From: Phenylobacterium sp.
Lineage (GTDB): Bacteria; Pseudomonadota; Alphaproteobacteria; Caulobacterales; Caulobacteraceae
Direction: 5' to 3'
Assembly: GCA_020402745.1 (NCBI GenBank)
Contig: JADBYZ010000011.1
Location: 1-64,000 of the forward strand
Length of the DNA stretch: 64,000 nt
A program made the position numbers and the translations under genes. The notes beneath the pieces were generated by a model, which worked only from the letters and a program-made list of their open reading frames with translations, ran no database searches and was not told the origin of the DNA. This document shows positions 35,914-44,796 of this stretch, piece by piece (the stretch's first letter is position 1; every line of letters begins with the position of its first letter).

Positions 35914-37155
35914 TCAGGGGTGGATGACGCCGCGCACCATGGCGTCGACGAAGAGGCGGGCGCCCGTCTCGGGATTCTCGCCGGGCTGCCACCAGGTCAG
36001 CTCGGAGGCCGCATTGATCCCGGCGGTCAGGATCTGGGCGGTGATGCTGGTGTCCAGCGGCCGGATGGAGCCGTCGGCGATGCCGTCGCACAGCATGGAG
36101 CCCAGACGGATCGAGATCTGGCGTAGCCGGAACATCAGATCGTCGCGGATCTCCTCGGGCACTGTGGACAGGGCGCTGGTCCTGAGCAGGGGCGCGGGGC
36201 CCACCTGCAGCTGAACCACCGCCTGGAGCAGGGAGTGCATGATCTCCAGTCCGTCGTCGCCGCCCGATTCCGCCGCATCGATGGCCCGCCAGAGGACGTC
36301 GAAGGTCCGCTGGAAGCAGGCCACCACCAGGTCATCCTTGGTGGCGTTGTAGTGGTAGAAGGCGCCCTTTGTGACGTTGAGCTTGGAGGAGATCCGGTCC
36401 ACCGACGCGCCGTGGTAACCCTCGTCGTTGATCAGTTGGGTGGCGGCCCGCAGGAAGTGCTCGGCCGAGCCCTCGTCAACCTCGTCACCTGAAGGCTGAA
36501 GGTCCAGGAATCGGACGCCGGGCACGTTCCCGCCCCGAGGGATTCCGTCCAGCAGGATGGAGGCGATGCGCTGGCCGATGCGCGGATAGTCCTCGACGCG
36601 CCAAGTGTAGATCCAGGCGCTGACGAAGGTCAGGGCGTTGATGAGCAGGTGTGCGCGGCCGTTCAGGTCGGCCCGGGTGCGGTTCTCCCGGCGATCGAGG
36701 AGTGAGCGGACCGTCCGGAACAGGGCGACGAAGGCCTGGTTGACGCTCTCGCTGTTCAGGGCGCGGACGTCGTTGAAGACGGCCAAAGGCTCGGCCTCGC
36801 CCAGCTCGATCCTCTGCTGGAGAAGGATGAACATGTCGATGAAGACCTTGACGCGCTCGCGCTCCGTGGGGTGCTCCCGGGCGTACTCGGCCAGCTCCTG
36901 GATGCGGCCGATGCTGCGCTCGAAGGCGGCGGCGGCCAGGTCCTCCTTGTTGCGGAAATAGTAGATGACCCCGGTGGGCACGAGGTCGAGGCGGGCGGCG
37001 ACGTCGCCCAGGGTCATGCCGCGCACGCCGTGGCGGTTCATCTCGCGGATGGCCGAGGCGATAATGGCGTCGCGGCGGGCCATGTAGCGCCGGCTGGGCG
37101 TCCGCGCCATCGGTGCGCCCGGGGCGGTTTCGGAGGCGGTGTCGGGGGTGGACAT
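35914..37155 (-). CDS. Tandem two-domain TetR-family regulator
   Basis: 413 residues, about twice the usual TetR length. The first helix-turn-helix is at about 28-75 (GMTLGDVAARLDLVPTGVIY, then YFRNKEDL) and the second at about 231-280 (ASVDRISSKLNVTKGAFYHY, then NATKDDL); each is followed by its own helical ligand domain. A single polypeptide could act like a built-in dimer and sense acyl-CoA or a related ligand. Divergent from the CoA-transferase at 37290, so it probably controls that promoter and perhaps the wider cluster. Confidence 0.92.
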   Translation of the reverse strand: MSTPDTASETAPGAPMARTPSRRYMARRDAIIASAIREMNRHGVRGMTLGDVAARLDLVPTGVIYYFRNKEDLAAAAFERSIGRIQELAEYAREHPTERERVKVFIDMFILLQQRIELGEAEPLAVFNDVRALNSESVNQAFVALFRTVRSLLDRRENRTRADLNGRAHLLINALTFVSAWIYTWRVEDYPRIGQRIASILLDGIPRGGNVPGVRFLDLQPSGDEVDEGSAEHFLRAATQLINDEGYHGASVDRISSKLNVTKGAFYHYNATKDDLVVACFQRTFDVLWRAIDAAESGGDDGLEIMHSLLQAVVQLQVGPAPLLRTSALSTVPEEIRDDLMFRLRQISIRLGSMLCDGIADGSIRPLDTSITAQILTAGINAASELTWWQPGENPETGARLFVDAMVRGVIHP

Positions 37156-37289
37156 GGGGCGGCTCCGCGCCGGGCGCCGGGGCGGCTCCGGCAGGCTTTC
37201 CCTTGGGGATAGTGTGGCTTGTGAGGCCGGTCAATCAGGGCCAATCTTGGCGGGAGAAGGCGCACAGACGCCGTCGGGGGGAAGTGACC

Positions 37290-38477
37290 ATGCTGCTGCA
37301 GGGACTGAAGGTCGTCGAGCTCGCCACCTGGATCGCCGCGCCGGGATGCGCCGCCGTCATGGCCGACTGGGGCGCCGACGTGATCAAGGTGGAGTCCCTG
37401 GGCGGAGACGCCACCCGCACCTTTTTTCCGGAGAGCGCCGAGACCCCCGGCAATCCCATCTTCACGATGGAGAACCGCGGCAAGCGCGGGGTGGCCCTGG
37501 ACATCGCCTCCCCCGAGGGTCGCGAGGCCATGCTGGGCCTCCTTGGCGGGGCGGATGTCTTCATCACCAATGTCCGGCCCGGCGCCCTGAAGCGGGCCCG
37601 GCTCGACTACGAGACGCTGAAGGCGGCCTTCCCCCGGCTGATCTACGCCAGCGTCTCCGGGGTGGGCCTGGAGGGACCGGATGTGGACCTGCCAGCCTTT
37701 GACATCACAGTCTTCTGGACCAAGAGCGGCGTCGGGCGCTCGCACATCCCGCCGGACCAGGAGCCCTTCGCCTGCCGCCCCGGCTTTGGCGACCACACCA
37801 CGGCCCTGGCCACCCTGTCCTCCGTCCTGGCCGCCCTGCATGAGCGCCACACGACGGGGCGGGGGCGGCTGGTGGAGTGCTCCCTCCTGCGCACGGCGTC
37901 CTACGCCCTGGGCTGGGACATGGCCACCCAGCTGCGTTTCGGCGAGGCGCCGACCTCCCAGGCCCGGCACATGCGCCCGCATCCGATCTCCGGCGTCTAT
38001 TTCCGCACCCTGGACGACCGGTGGGTCACCTTCGTGCTCAAGGGACCTTCCTGCTATCCGACCCTGATGAAGGTGCTGGGCCACCCGGAGGTCATCGACG
38101 ATCCCCGCTACGCCCTGCCGACGACGGACCTCGACATCGTCCGCGAGATCCGGGCCCGGGCGGATGCGGCCTTTGCGCGAATGACCCTGGCCGAGGCGGC
38201 GGTGATCCTCACCGAGGCGGACCTGGCCTGGGCGCCCCTGCAGAGCCTGTCGGAGGTGGTGGGCGGCGAGCAGTTCATGGCCACGGGCTGCGCGGTGGAG
38301 GTGTCGGATGGCTGGGGCGGGCGGATGGCCTCGCCGGCGGCGCCGGGCCGCTTCCCCGAGGGGGCGCCTGAGGTGACCCGTGGGGCGCCAAAGCTGGGCG
38401 AGCATACCCGAGAGGTCCTGGTCGAGGCCGGGGTCGCAGGGGAGGTCGTAGAAAAAGTCATGGCCCGGCTCGGGTGA
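37290..38477 (+). CDS. Family III (CaiB/BaiF) acyl-CoA transferase
   Basis: 395 residues. Begins MLLQGLKVVELATWIAAPGC, with MADWGADVIKVE next and GEHTREVLVEAG at the end. AFDITVFW probably holds the aspartate that forms the acyl anhydride. GGGGGGAAG directly precedes the ATG. It is a paralogue, not a copy, of 2218-3435. Divergent from the tandem TetR gene (134 bases between) and convergent with the thiolase. Confidence 0.93.
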   Translation: MLLQGLKVVELATWIAAPGCAAVMADWGADVIKVESLGGDATRTFFPESAETPGNPIFTMENRGKRGVALDIASPEGREAMLGLLGGADVFITNVRPGALKRARLDYETLKAAFPRLIYASVSGVGLEGPDVDLPAFDITVFWTKSGVGRSHIPPDQEPFACRPGFGDHTTALATLSSVLAALHERHTTGRGRLVECSLLRTASYALGWDMATQLRFGEAPTSQARHMRPHPISGVYFRTLDDRWVTFVLKGPSCYPTLMKVLGHPEVIDDPRYALPTTDLDIVREIRARADAAFARMTLAEAAVILTEADLAWAPLQSLSEVVGGEQFMATGCAVEVSDGWGGRMASPAAPGRFPEGAPEVTRGAPKLGEHTREVLVEAGVAGEVVEKVMARLG

Positions 38478-38492
38478 GCACGGGCCACGACA

Positions 38493-38512
38493 GGGGCTGA
38501 GGCGTCAGCCCC
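38493..38512. terminator. Hairpin between convergent CoA-transferase and thiolase
   Basis: GGGGCTGA and TCAGCCCC pair perfectly around GGCG. A second possible stem (GCCCCC...GGGGGC) follows at about 38508-38530. Placed in the 60-base gap between two converging stops; no T-run, so a terminator role is likely but not assured. Confidence 0.55.
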
Positions 38513-38537
38513 CACCCGCAGGCGGGGGCCTTGCCGA

Positions 38538-39710
38538 TCAGTTGTAGACTTCGAACAGGCCGGCGCCGCCCTGGCCGCCGCCGATGCACATGGTCACCAC
38601 GGCCCACTTGGCGTTGCGGCGCTGGCCTTCCTGCAGGACGTGGCCCGTCAGGCGGGCGCCGGTCATGCCGAAGGGGTGGCCGATAGCGATGGAGCCGCCG
38701 TTCACGTTGTACTTCTCGGGATCGATGCCGAGGTGATCGCGGCAGTAGAGGCACTGGCTGGCGAAGGCCTCGTTCAGCTCCCACAGGTCGATGTCGTCGA
38801 CCTTCAGGCCGTTCCGCTTCAGCAGCTTCGGAATGGCGAAGACCGGGCCGATGCCCATCTCGTCGGGCTCGCAGCCGGCGACGGCCCAGGAGACGAAGCG
38901 GCCGAGGGGCTTCAGGCCCCGGCGCTCGGCTTCCTTGCCTTCCATCAGGAGGACGGCGGCGGCGCCGTCGGACAGCTGGGAGGCGTTGCCGGCGGTGATG
39001 AACTTGCCCTCGCCCATGACAGGCTGGAGCTTGGAGAGGCCCTCGAGGTTGGTGTCGGGACGGTTGCACTCGTCACGGTTCACCACGTAGTCGACGATGG
39101 TCTCTTCCTTCGTCTCCTTGTTGACCTGCTTCATCTTGGTCTTCATCGGGACGATCTCGTCGGCGAACAGGTTGGCCTGCTGAGCGGCGGCCATCCGCTG
39201 CTGGGAGCGCAGGGAGAACTCGTCCTGGGCCTCGCGGCTGACCTTGTAGCGCTCGGCGACGATGTCGGCGGTGTCGATCATGGCCATGTAGATGGCCGGG
39301 GCGATCTGGGCCAGCTCCGGGTCCATGGCCTCAGGTGGGAAGCGCCCCCCGCTGATGGAGATGCTCTCCACCCCGCCGGCCACGACGCAGTCCGCGCCGT
39401 CGCCACGGATGTGGTTGGCGGCCATGGCGATGGTCTGCAGACCCGACGAGCAGAAGCGGTTCACCGACACGCCGGCGGTGGTCACCGGCATTCCGGCCAG
39501 CAGGGCGGCCTGGCGGCCGATGTTCGGGGCGGCGTGCGCATTGTTGCCGAGGAAGCAGTCCTCAACGAAGTCCTTCTCGACGCCTGACTTCTCCACCGCG
39601 TGCTTGATCGCGTGGGCCGCCATGGACATCGGCGGCGTCATGTTGAACCCACCCCGGCCGGACTTGGCCAGGCCCGTGCGGGCATAGGAAACGATTACGG
39701 CTTCACGCAT
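38538..39710 (-). CDS. Acetyl-CoA acyltransferase (thiolase)
   Basis: 390 residues. Nucleophile Cys87 in NRFCSSG, His345 in AIGHPFGMTG and the proton-transfer Cys375 in CIGGGQGGAG. A degradative or biosynthetic thiolase; the HPFGMTG sequence, instead of HPxGxSG, is seen in the FadA/AtoB-like branch of catabolic clusters. GGGAGG lies nine bases before the ATG. Likely the last step of the beta-oxidation set here, releasing acetyl- or propionyl-CoA. Confidence 0.94.
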   Translation of the reverse strand: MREAVIVSYARTGLAKSGRGGFNMTPPMSMAAHAIKHAVEKSGVEKDFVEDCFLGNNAHAAPNIGRQAALLAGMPVTTAGVSVNRFCSSGLQTIAMAANHIRGDGADCVVAGGVESISISGGRFPPEAMDPELAQIAPAIYMAMIDTADIVAERYKVSREAQDEFSLRSQQRMAAAQQANLFADEIVPMKTKMKQVNKETKEETIVDYVVNRDECNRPDTNLEGLSKLQPVMGEGKFITAGNASQLSDGAAAVLLMEGKEAERRGLKPLGRFVSWAVAGCEPDEMGIGPVFAIPKLLKRNGLKVDDIDLWELNEAFASQCLYCRDHLGIDPEKYNVNGGSIAIGHPFGMTGARLTGHVLQEGQRRNAKWAVVTMCIGGGQGGAGLFEVYN

Positions 39711-39811
39711 ATGAAGAACCTCCCTTTGTCTCTTCGGTTATGGCCGCGCAGGTCGGCCTTGGCAATGTGAATCCCCCGACGGAAACCTGTCCCGCCGGGG
39801 CTTTTCCGGGG

Positions 39812-40951
39812 TCACGGCCGGACGAGAAACTTCTCGCCGGTGGCCTTTCGGTTGCAGGCCCGGACGGCCTCGGGCGTCAGCAGGTCGGTGAGCGAGACCT
39901 CGGTGGTGTAGCCTGAGGCGAAGGTGGTCTTCAGCCCCGCCACGACCCGGGCCCGCAGGCGGTCGGCGCCCGCCTTGCCGATCCGGATCAGGAAGGGCGT
40001 CAGGAGCCAGCCGCCCAGTCCCCAGGCCATGCCAAAGCCGCGGTTCAGTTCGGTAGGACCGGTGTCCAGGCCGCCATAGATGTAGACCTGCTTGTGGGTG
40101 GTGGAGCCATAGCGCGAGAAGCCGGCCGGGTTGCGGGCGTTGGCGGCGATCTCCATGCCGGTCAGGATCTGCCCGGCCAGCTTGCCGCCGCCGATGGCGT
40201 CAAAGCCCAGGGTCGCGCCGGTCTCGGTCAGGGCCGCCACCAGGCTCTCCATGAAGTCGGGCTGGGAGGAGTCGCATACCACCTTGGCGCCCTGGTCCTT
40301 CAGGATCTTCGCCTGGGCGGGGCTGCGCACGATGTTCACCAGGGGCACGCCGTCCTCCAGGCAGATACGGTTCAGCATCTGGCCGAGGTTGGAGGCCGCC
40401 GCCGTATGGACGAGGCCTGAATGGCCTTCGAGCTTCATGGTCTCGACCATGCCCAGGGCGGTCAGCGGATTGACGAAGCAGGAGGCGCCGTCGCGGGGAT
40501 CGGTCCCCTCGGGCAGGAGCAGGGCGTCGGCGGCGCGGACGCAGCGGTACTCGGCGTACATCTCGCCGCCCAGTATGGCCACGGTGCGGCCCAGCAGGGC
40601 CTGGGCCTCGGGGGAGGCGCCGGCGGCGACCACCTCGCCCGCCCCCTCGTTGCCGACAGGCAGGGCGGCGCCGGCGCGGGCGGCCACAGCCCGGCGCAGG
40701 GCCGGCGGGATGGGGGCGGACAGGACGGCGGCCTCGCCCGATCCGGAGACCGTCGCGGCCTCCAGGTCAGCCGGCCCCACCAGAAGACCAAGGTCGGACG
40801 GGTTGATCGGCGTGGCGCGCACCCGCACCAGGACCTCGCCATCGCCCGGCTTCGGCGTCGGGACCCGCGCCAGGGACAGGCGCAGCTCGGAGGCGTCGGC
40901 TGTGACCTCGGTGCGGAGCTGGAGGAAGGTGTCGGGAACGGGCGCGGTCAT
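39812..40951 (-). CDS. MDR-superfamily zinc-independent alcohol dehydrogenase/enoyl reductase-like protein
   Basis: 379 residues. An N-terminal GroES-like domain (VRVRATPINPSDLGLLVG) and a Rossmann domain beginning near HTAAASNLGQM. The normal zinc-binding cysteines are absent, so it is more likely a quinone or enoyl-thioester reductase. GAGAGG precedes ATG 40951, and a 14-bp palindrome lies about 32 bases upstream of the start. It lies downstream of the crotonase at 41006 in the same direction. Confidence 0.85.
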   Translation of the reverse strand: MTAPVPDTFLQLRTEVTADASELRLSLARVPTPKPGDGEVLVRVRATPINPSDLGLLVGPADLEAATVSGSGEAAVLSAPIPPALRRAVAARAGAALPVGNEGAGEVVAAGASPEAQALLGRTVAILGGEMYAEYRCVRAADALLLPEGTDPRDGASCFVNPLTALGMVETMKLEGHSGLVHTAAASNLGQMLNRICLEDGVPLVNIVRSPAQAKILKDQGAKVVCDSSQPDFMESLVAALTETGATLGFDAIGGGKLAGQILTGMEIAANARNPAGFSRYGSTTHKQVYIYGGLDTGPTELNRGFGMAWGLGGWLLTPFLIRIGKAGADRLRARVVAGLKTTFASGYTTEVSLTDLLTPEAVRACNRKATGEKFLVRP

Positions 40952-40982
40952 GTCTTGGCCTCTCTGGAAACTTTGAAGGTAA

Positions 40983-40996
40983 CGCTCATTTGAGCG
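40983..40996. promoter_or_regulatory. Perfect 14-bp palindrome upstream of the MDR reductase
   Basis: CGCTCA-TT-TGAGCG. It occupies the 54-base gap between the crotonase stop (41006) and the reductase start (40951), close to where a promoter would lie. Size and position suit a TetR-family operator. Confidence 0.5.
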
Positions 40997-41005
40997 GGGG
41001 GTATG

Positions 41006-41737
41006 TCAACCCCGGATCGAGGACGGCGCCACGCGGGAGGGGGCCGCGCCCCCCTGGCCAGGGCGGGCCTGGACGGCGTCGAACACGTCCCCGCCCTCCG
41101 GCAGGGGACGTCGCAGGGCGGCCTTGATCCCGGCCAGGGTCCCTGCGGGCCATCCCGCCATCCGGATCGCCGCCGCCCGGGCGTGGTCCTGCACCTCCGC
41201 GTCGGGGACGAGGGCCCAGGCCAGGCCCAGGCGGTGCAGGTCCGCCCCGCCCATCCGGCCGGCGCCGAGGGCCAGCTGAGCGGCGACGGCCTCGGGCGCC
41301 TTCAGCCTCAGCCAGGCCAGGTTCATGGGGGCGTGCATGCCGATCGCCGCCTCGCCCACGGTCAGGATCGCGCCCTCGCCCGCCACCATCAGGTCCGAGC
41401 CCAGGGCCAGGGCCGCGCCGGCGTTGATGGCGTAGCGCTCCAGGGCGCAGATCACCACGGCGGGGCAGGCATGGAGGTCCCGGTGAAAGCCCGTCCAGTC
41501 CGCAGCCCAGGCCGCCCCCGCCCCGCCCTGGAAGAGGTCGATGTCGAGGCCCGAGCAGAAGGTCCCGCCCTCTCCGCGCAGCAGGAGGACCCGCGCGCCG
41601 CCGGCGAGCAGGTCGGACAGGCCCTCCCGCAGGGCTTTGGCGGACTCCGGCGCAAGAGCGTTGCGGCGGTCCGGCCGGTTCAGGACGATCTCACCCCAGC
41701 CTTCATGCCGGGTCGCCAGGACCGGGGCATCGCTCAA
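41006..41737 (-). CDS. Crotonase-family protein
   Basis: 243 residues from a TTG start at 41737 that overlaps the permease stop as TTGA. FCSGLDIDLF is the first loop, INAGAALALGSD the second, and VGEAAIGM keeps a Glu where rat hydratase has its second catalytic Glu. The C-terminal helices are short. It depends on translation from the upstream permease frame, which carries an internal stop, so expression may be reduced unless an internal promoter exists. Confidence 0.83.
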   Translation of the reverse strand: MSDAPVLATRHEGWGEIVLNRPDRRNALAPESAKALREGLSDLLAGGARVLLLRGEGGTFCSGLDIDLFQGGAGAAWAADWTGFHRDLHACPAVVICALERYAINAGAALALGSDLMVAGEGAILTVGEAAIGMHAPMNLAWLRLKAPEAVAAQLALGAGRMGGADLHRLGLAWALVPDAEVQDHARAAAIRMAGWPAGTLAGIKAALRRPLPEGGDVFDAVQARPGQGGAAPSRVAPSSIRG

Positions 41738-43188
41738 GGCCGGTCGCCCGCTATGGTTTCGAGGTTCCGCGCGTGGCTTTCCTCATCCAGCCGGTAGAAG
41801 GACCAGGTCGCAATGGAGCCGAGGAACAGGACAATCACCGTCGGAAGGTAGAGCCAGCCCACCTGGGTGATCAGCTCCATGGTCTTCTCGCTCGGCTGGG
41901 CCTTGGTGGGGAAGGCCACGGCGGTGAGGATCAGGCCCGGGATGAGGGCGGCGATGGCGTTGACGATCTTGCTGGGCAGGCTGTCGGCCGTGGTGAGCAG
42001 GCCCTCTGCGCGGCGACCGGTGCGGACCTGCACCTCCTCAACAATGTCGCCGATCATGGACGAGGCCAGGATGTAGCCCGCGATGGCGCACACCATCTGC
42101 ACGAAGGTGAAGCTGGCGAGCACCCAGAGCAGGGCTGGGGTCCCGTTCAGCTGCAGCACCCCGATCAGCTTCAGGAACATGGGCGTGTGACCGAAGACCA
42201 CGCTGGTGAAGAAGAGGGCCATGGCCGCCTTTCTCTTGCCGAACCTGCGCGCGAGGCGCGGGGCGAGGATGCCGCCGAAGATCGGCCCCGGGATCCCCAA
42301 CAGGGTGAGGATCAGGATGTCCTGGGCTTTCAACTCCCAGAGATAGGTCTGGAAGTAGAGGGTCAGGCCAGCGGCGATGCCGAACCCCAGTCCGGCAATG
42401 ACCTGGGCCATCAGGGCGACCACGAAGTTGCGGTTGGTCAGGGTGACGAGGGCGTCTCGCCAGTCGTCACGGAAGGTCCGGCCCGGGTCATGTGCGCGAT
42501 GGTGGAAGCCTGCCGCCTTCTTTTGGGTTCCGAGGGCCATGGTCAGGCCGGCGCCGAGAAAGATCAGGGTGATGGCGATGGAAAGGGGCCCGTACCCATC
42601 GGCGTTCAGCTGGCCCACGGGATGCTCAGGCGTCCGCCTCAGGAAGATGCCGTAGATCAGCACGGTGGCTAGGGCGGTGCCGAGGGAGCCGAGGATCCAG
42701 CGATAGCCCAGGAGGACCGTCCGGTCGTGGTAGTCGGGGGCCAACTCCGGAGCCAGGGCCCCGGAGGGAACCTCATAGAGGCTCCAGGCCAGATTCAGGA
42801 AGAGCCCCGTTCCAAGGATTTACCAGAACATGACTGAAGCTTCCCAGCCGGGCGGGTGCCACCTCAGGAAGAGGGCCACAGGGAGCAGGAGCAGGGCCAT
42901 GTAGATGAAGGGGTGCCGTCGCCCGATCCGGGAACGGAACTGGTCGGAACCATGCCCGATCAGGGGGTCCCAGAAACCATCGATGAAGATGACGGCCGAA
43001 ATGGCCAGGCTTGCGATATGCGGCGGGACGCCGACCACCTGGCTGTGGAAGAACAGGGTCAGCCCGCCGAGGGCGTTATATGCCCCGTTCGCCACAGAGC
43101 CGACGCCGAAAAAGGCCTTCGTCCCGAAGGTGAGCGGTCTGCGATGACCCCTGACGGGGGTCTCGCCTTCGACGTCCTGAACGGTCAT
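41734..43188 (-). pseudogene. GPH-family MFS permease interrupted by an in-frame TAA
   Basis: Reads as a single 484-codon permease except for TAA at 42820-42822 (codon 123). Before it come FHSQVVGVPP and RSRIGRRHPFIY; after it come LYEVPSGALAPEL and the remaining helices, in the same frame. Aligned without gaps to the intact paralogue at 8700-10193, the stop falls on a Tyr (LFLYLLG), so one base change from TAC or TAT explains it. The start at 43188 has GGGAGGCGG upstream. Either a true nonsense mutation or a sequencing error. Confidence 0.88.
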
Positions 43189-43370
43189 GCCGCCTCCCGT
43201 CATTGCGGGTTCGCGACCGGATTCGCGCCCGGCCGTTCCTTCTCCCCCCGGGCGCCAGACCATGACGCCGGTGAATCTTTGTCAAGCCGGTACGGGCGCC
43301 TGACAGGGTGGGAAGCCCAAACAGGGCGAAGGGTCGCCCCGCTGAGCTCCGGCCCGAAGGGTCCAGGACT

Positions 43371-44351
43371 TCAGCTACAGGTCAGGATGATCTTGCCCAC
43401 ATGGTCGCCGGCCTCCAGGGCGGCGTGGGCTTCGCCGGCCCGGGCCAGGGGGAAGGTCCGGTCGATGACGGGGCGGAACTGACCTGAGGCGATCCAGGGC
43501 CAGACCCGTCCCTCCACCGCCGACGCCAGCCAGGCCTTCTCGTCCGCCGTTCGGGGTCGCAGGGTCGACCCGGTGACCACCGCCCGCTTCTGCATCAGCC
43601 GGAAGATCGGCAGGACAACCTCGCCGCCGCCCAGAGAGGCGATGAAGACGATCCGGCCGCCCGTCTTGAGGGCGTCCAGCTCCCGACCGAAATAGTCGCC
43701 GCCGACCATGTCCAGAACGACGTCAGCGCCCCCCTCGGCCTTGACCCGGGGGCCGAAGTCCTCGGCGGAGGCGTCAATGGCGAGGTCTGCCCCAAGCTCG
43801 AGGGCGCGGGCTGCCTTTGTGGCGCCCCGGACTGTGGCGATCACCCGGGCGCCGGCGGCCTTCGCCATCTGGATGGCGGTCACGCCTATGCCCGAGGTGG
43901 CGCCATGGACCAGCAGAGTCTCTCCCGGCTGCAGGGCGCCGTGCTCGAAGACGTTCGCCCAGACCGTGAAGACGGTCTCAGGCAGGCCGGCGGCCTCAAC
44001 AAGGTTGAACCCTTCCGGAACCGGCAAGGCGTGGCGGGCGTCGACCGCTGCGTATTCGGCATACCCCCCGCCCCCCAGCAGGGCGCAGACCCGGTCCCCC
44101 GCGCGCCAGCGTCCCGCGCCCTCGACGACCTCTCCGGCGACCTCCAGTCCGAGGGTATCCGGCGCGCCCGGCGGCGGCGGATACCCCCCCATGCGTTGGA
44201 AGACGTCCGGTCGGTTCACGCCGGCGGCCGCGACCCGGATCAGGATTTCCCCGTCGCGCGGGGATGGCCTTGGAATTCGCACAGGCTTGAGGGCCTCCGG
44301 CCCGCCGCGCCCGCCTTCGACGGCGATGGCCGTCATCATCGCTTCGCCCAT
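43371..44351 (-). CDS. NAD(P)H:quinone oxidoreductase, PIG3/zeta-crystallin-like MDR
   Basis: 326 residues. RIPRPSPRDGEILIRVAAAG and NRPDVFQRMGGYPPPPGAPD mark the PIG3 (TP53I3) subgroup; the cofactor loop is HGATSGIG and there are no zinc ligands. It reduces quinones or enones with NADPH. GGGAG lies eight bases before ATG 44351. It stands alone between the broken permease and the cell-cycle block, about where accessory content gives way to core genes. Confidence 0.92.
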   Translation of the reverse strand: MGEAMMTAIAVEGGRGGPEALKPVRIPRPSPRDGEILIRVAAAGVNRPDVFQRMGGYPPPPGAPDTLGLEVAGEVVEGAGRWRAGDRVCALLGGGGYAEYAAVDARHALPVPEGFNLVEAAGLPETVFTVWANVFEHGALQPGETLLVHGATSGIGVTAIQMAKAAGARVIATVRGATKAARALELGADLAIDASAEDFGPRVKAEGGADVVLDMVGGDYFGRELDALKTGGRIVFIASLGGGEVVLPIFRLMQKRAVVTGSTLRPRTADEKAWLASAVEGRVWPWIASGQFRPVIDRTFPLARAGEAHAALEAGDHVGKIILTCS

Positions 44352-44450
44352 GATCTTGCTCCCGCAGACTTGCGCTATGTGGTCCGGCCACGTCAGATAG
44401 TCTCAACATCGGGTCGCCGCCAAGGGGCGGGCGTGACGCGGAGGGTGATG

Positions 44451-44657
44451 ATGGAGGAGGCCGAGGAAGCCCGGCGCGGGCGCGGAGCGGTGCTGGATCT
44501 TGCCCTCCGGGAGGACCTTGATTTGTTTTCTCTGGACGATCTTGCGGACAGGATCGGTTTCCTTGAGGCGGAGATCACTCGCTGCCGCGCCCAGATCGCG
44601 AGGAAGGCGGCCGGACGCGAGGCGGCGGATGCGCTTTTCCGAAAGCCGGAGGACTAA
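44451..44657 (+). CDS. DUF1192 family small protein
   Basis: 68 residues. The conserved core is LFSLDDLADRIGFLEAEITR, followed by Arg/Lys-rich heptads, which fits a short coiled coil. Function unknown; the family is largely alphaproteobacterial. Of two adjacent ATGs (44448 and 44451) I favour the second because GGAGG at 44440-44444 is then six bases away. Upstream of rcdA on the same strand. Confidence 0.85.
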   Translation: MEEAEEARRGRGAVLDLALREDLDLFSLDDLADRIGFLEAEITRCRAQIARKAAGREAADALFRKPED

Positions 44658-44705
44658 GAACCCGGCTTTCCGCCGCGACTGAAAGCCGGAGGCCGGCGGT
44701 CTCTC

Positions 44706-44784
44706 GAGTCGCGAATCGTCGGGTCTTCCGCCACGATGAAACCCGAAGCATCACCGGTCCGATGCGAGACCGGTCCGATGCAAG
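44706..44784 (+). promoter_or_regulatory. rcdA upstream region: two GANTC sites and a 16-bp tandem repeat
   Basis: GAGTC at 44706-44710 and GAATC at 44713-44717 are CcrM methylation-type sites only seven bases apart. Downstream, ACCGGTCCGATGCGAG (44753-44768) is repeated at once with one change (44769-44784), directly before the AAGGAG at 44785-44790. In Caulobacter paired GANTC sites near promoters often mean GcrA/CcrM control. I see no full CtrA box (TTAA-N7-TTAA). Confidence 0.5.
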
Positions 44785-44796
44785 AAGGAGCAGGCC

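Noticed and set aside
39771-39806. Terminator hairpin between MDR reductase and thiolase
   Set aside because: CCCCGACGG against CCGCCGGGG has a mismatch and no T-run in the reading direction; too weak to list.
42820-43188. Short stand-alone permease fragment as a separate gene
   Set aside because: The downstream part continues in the same frame and aligns with the paralogue across the stop, so it is one interrupted gene.
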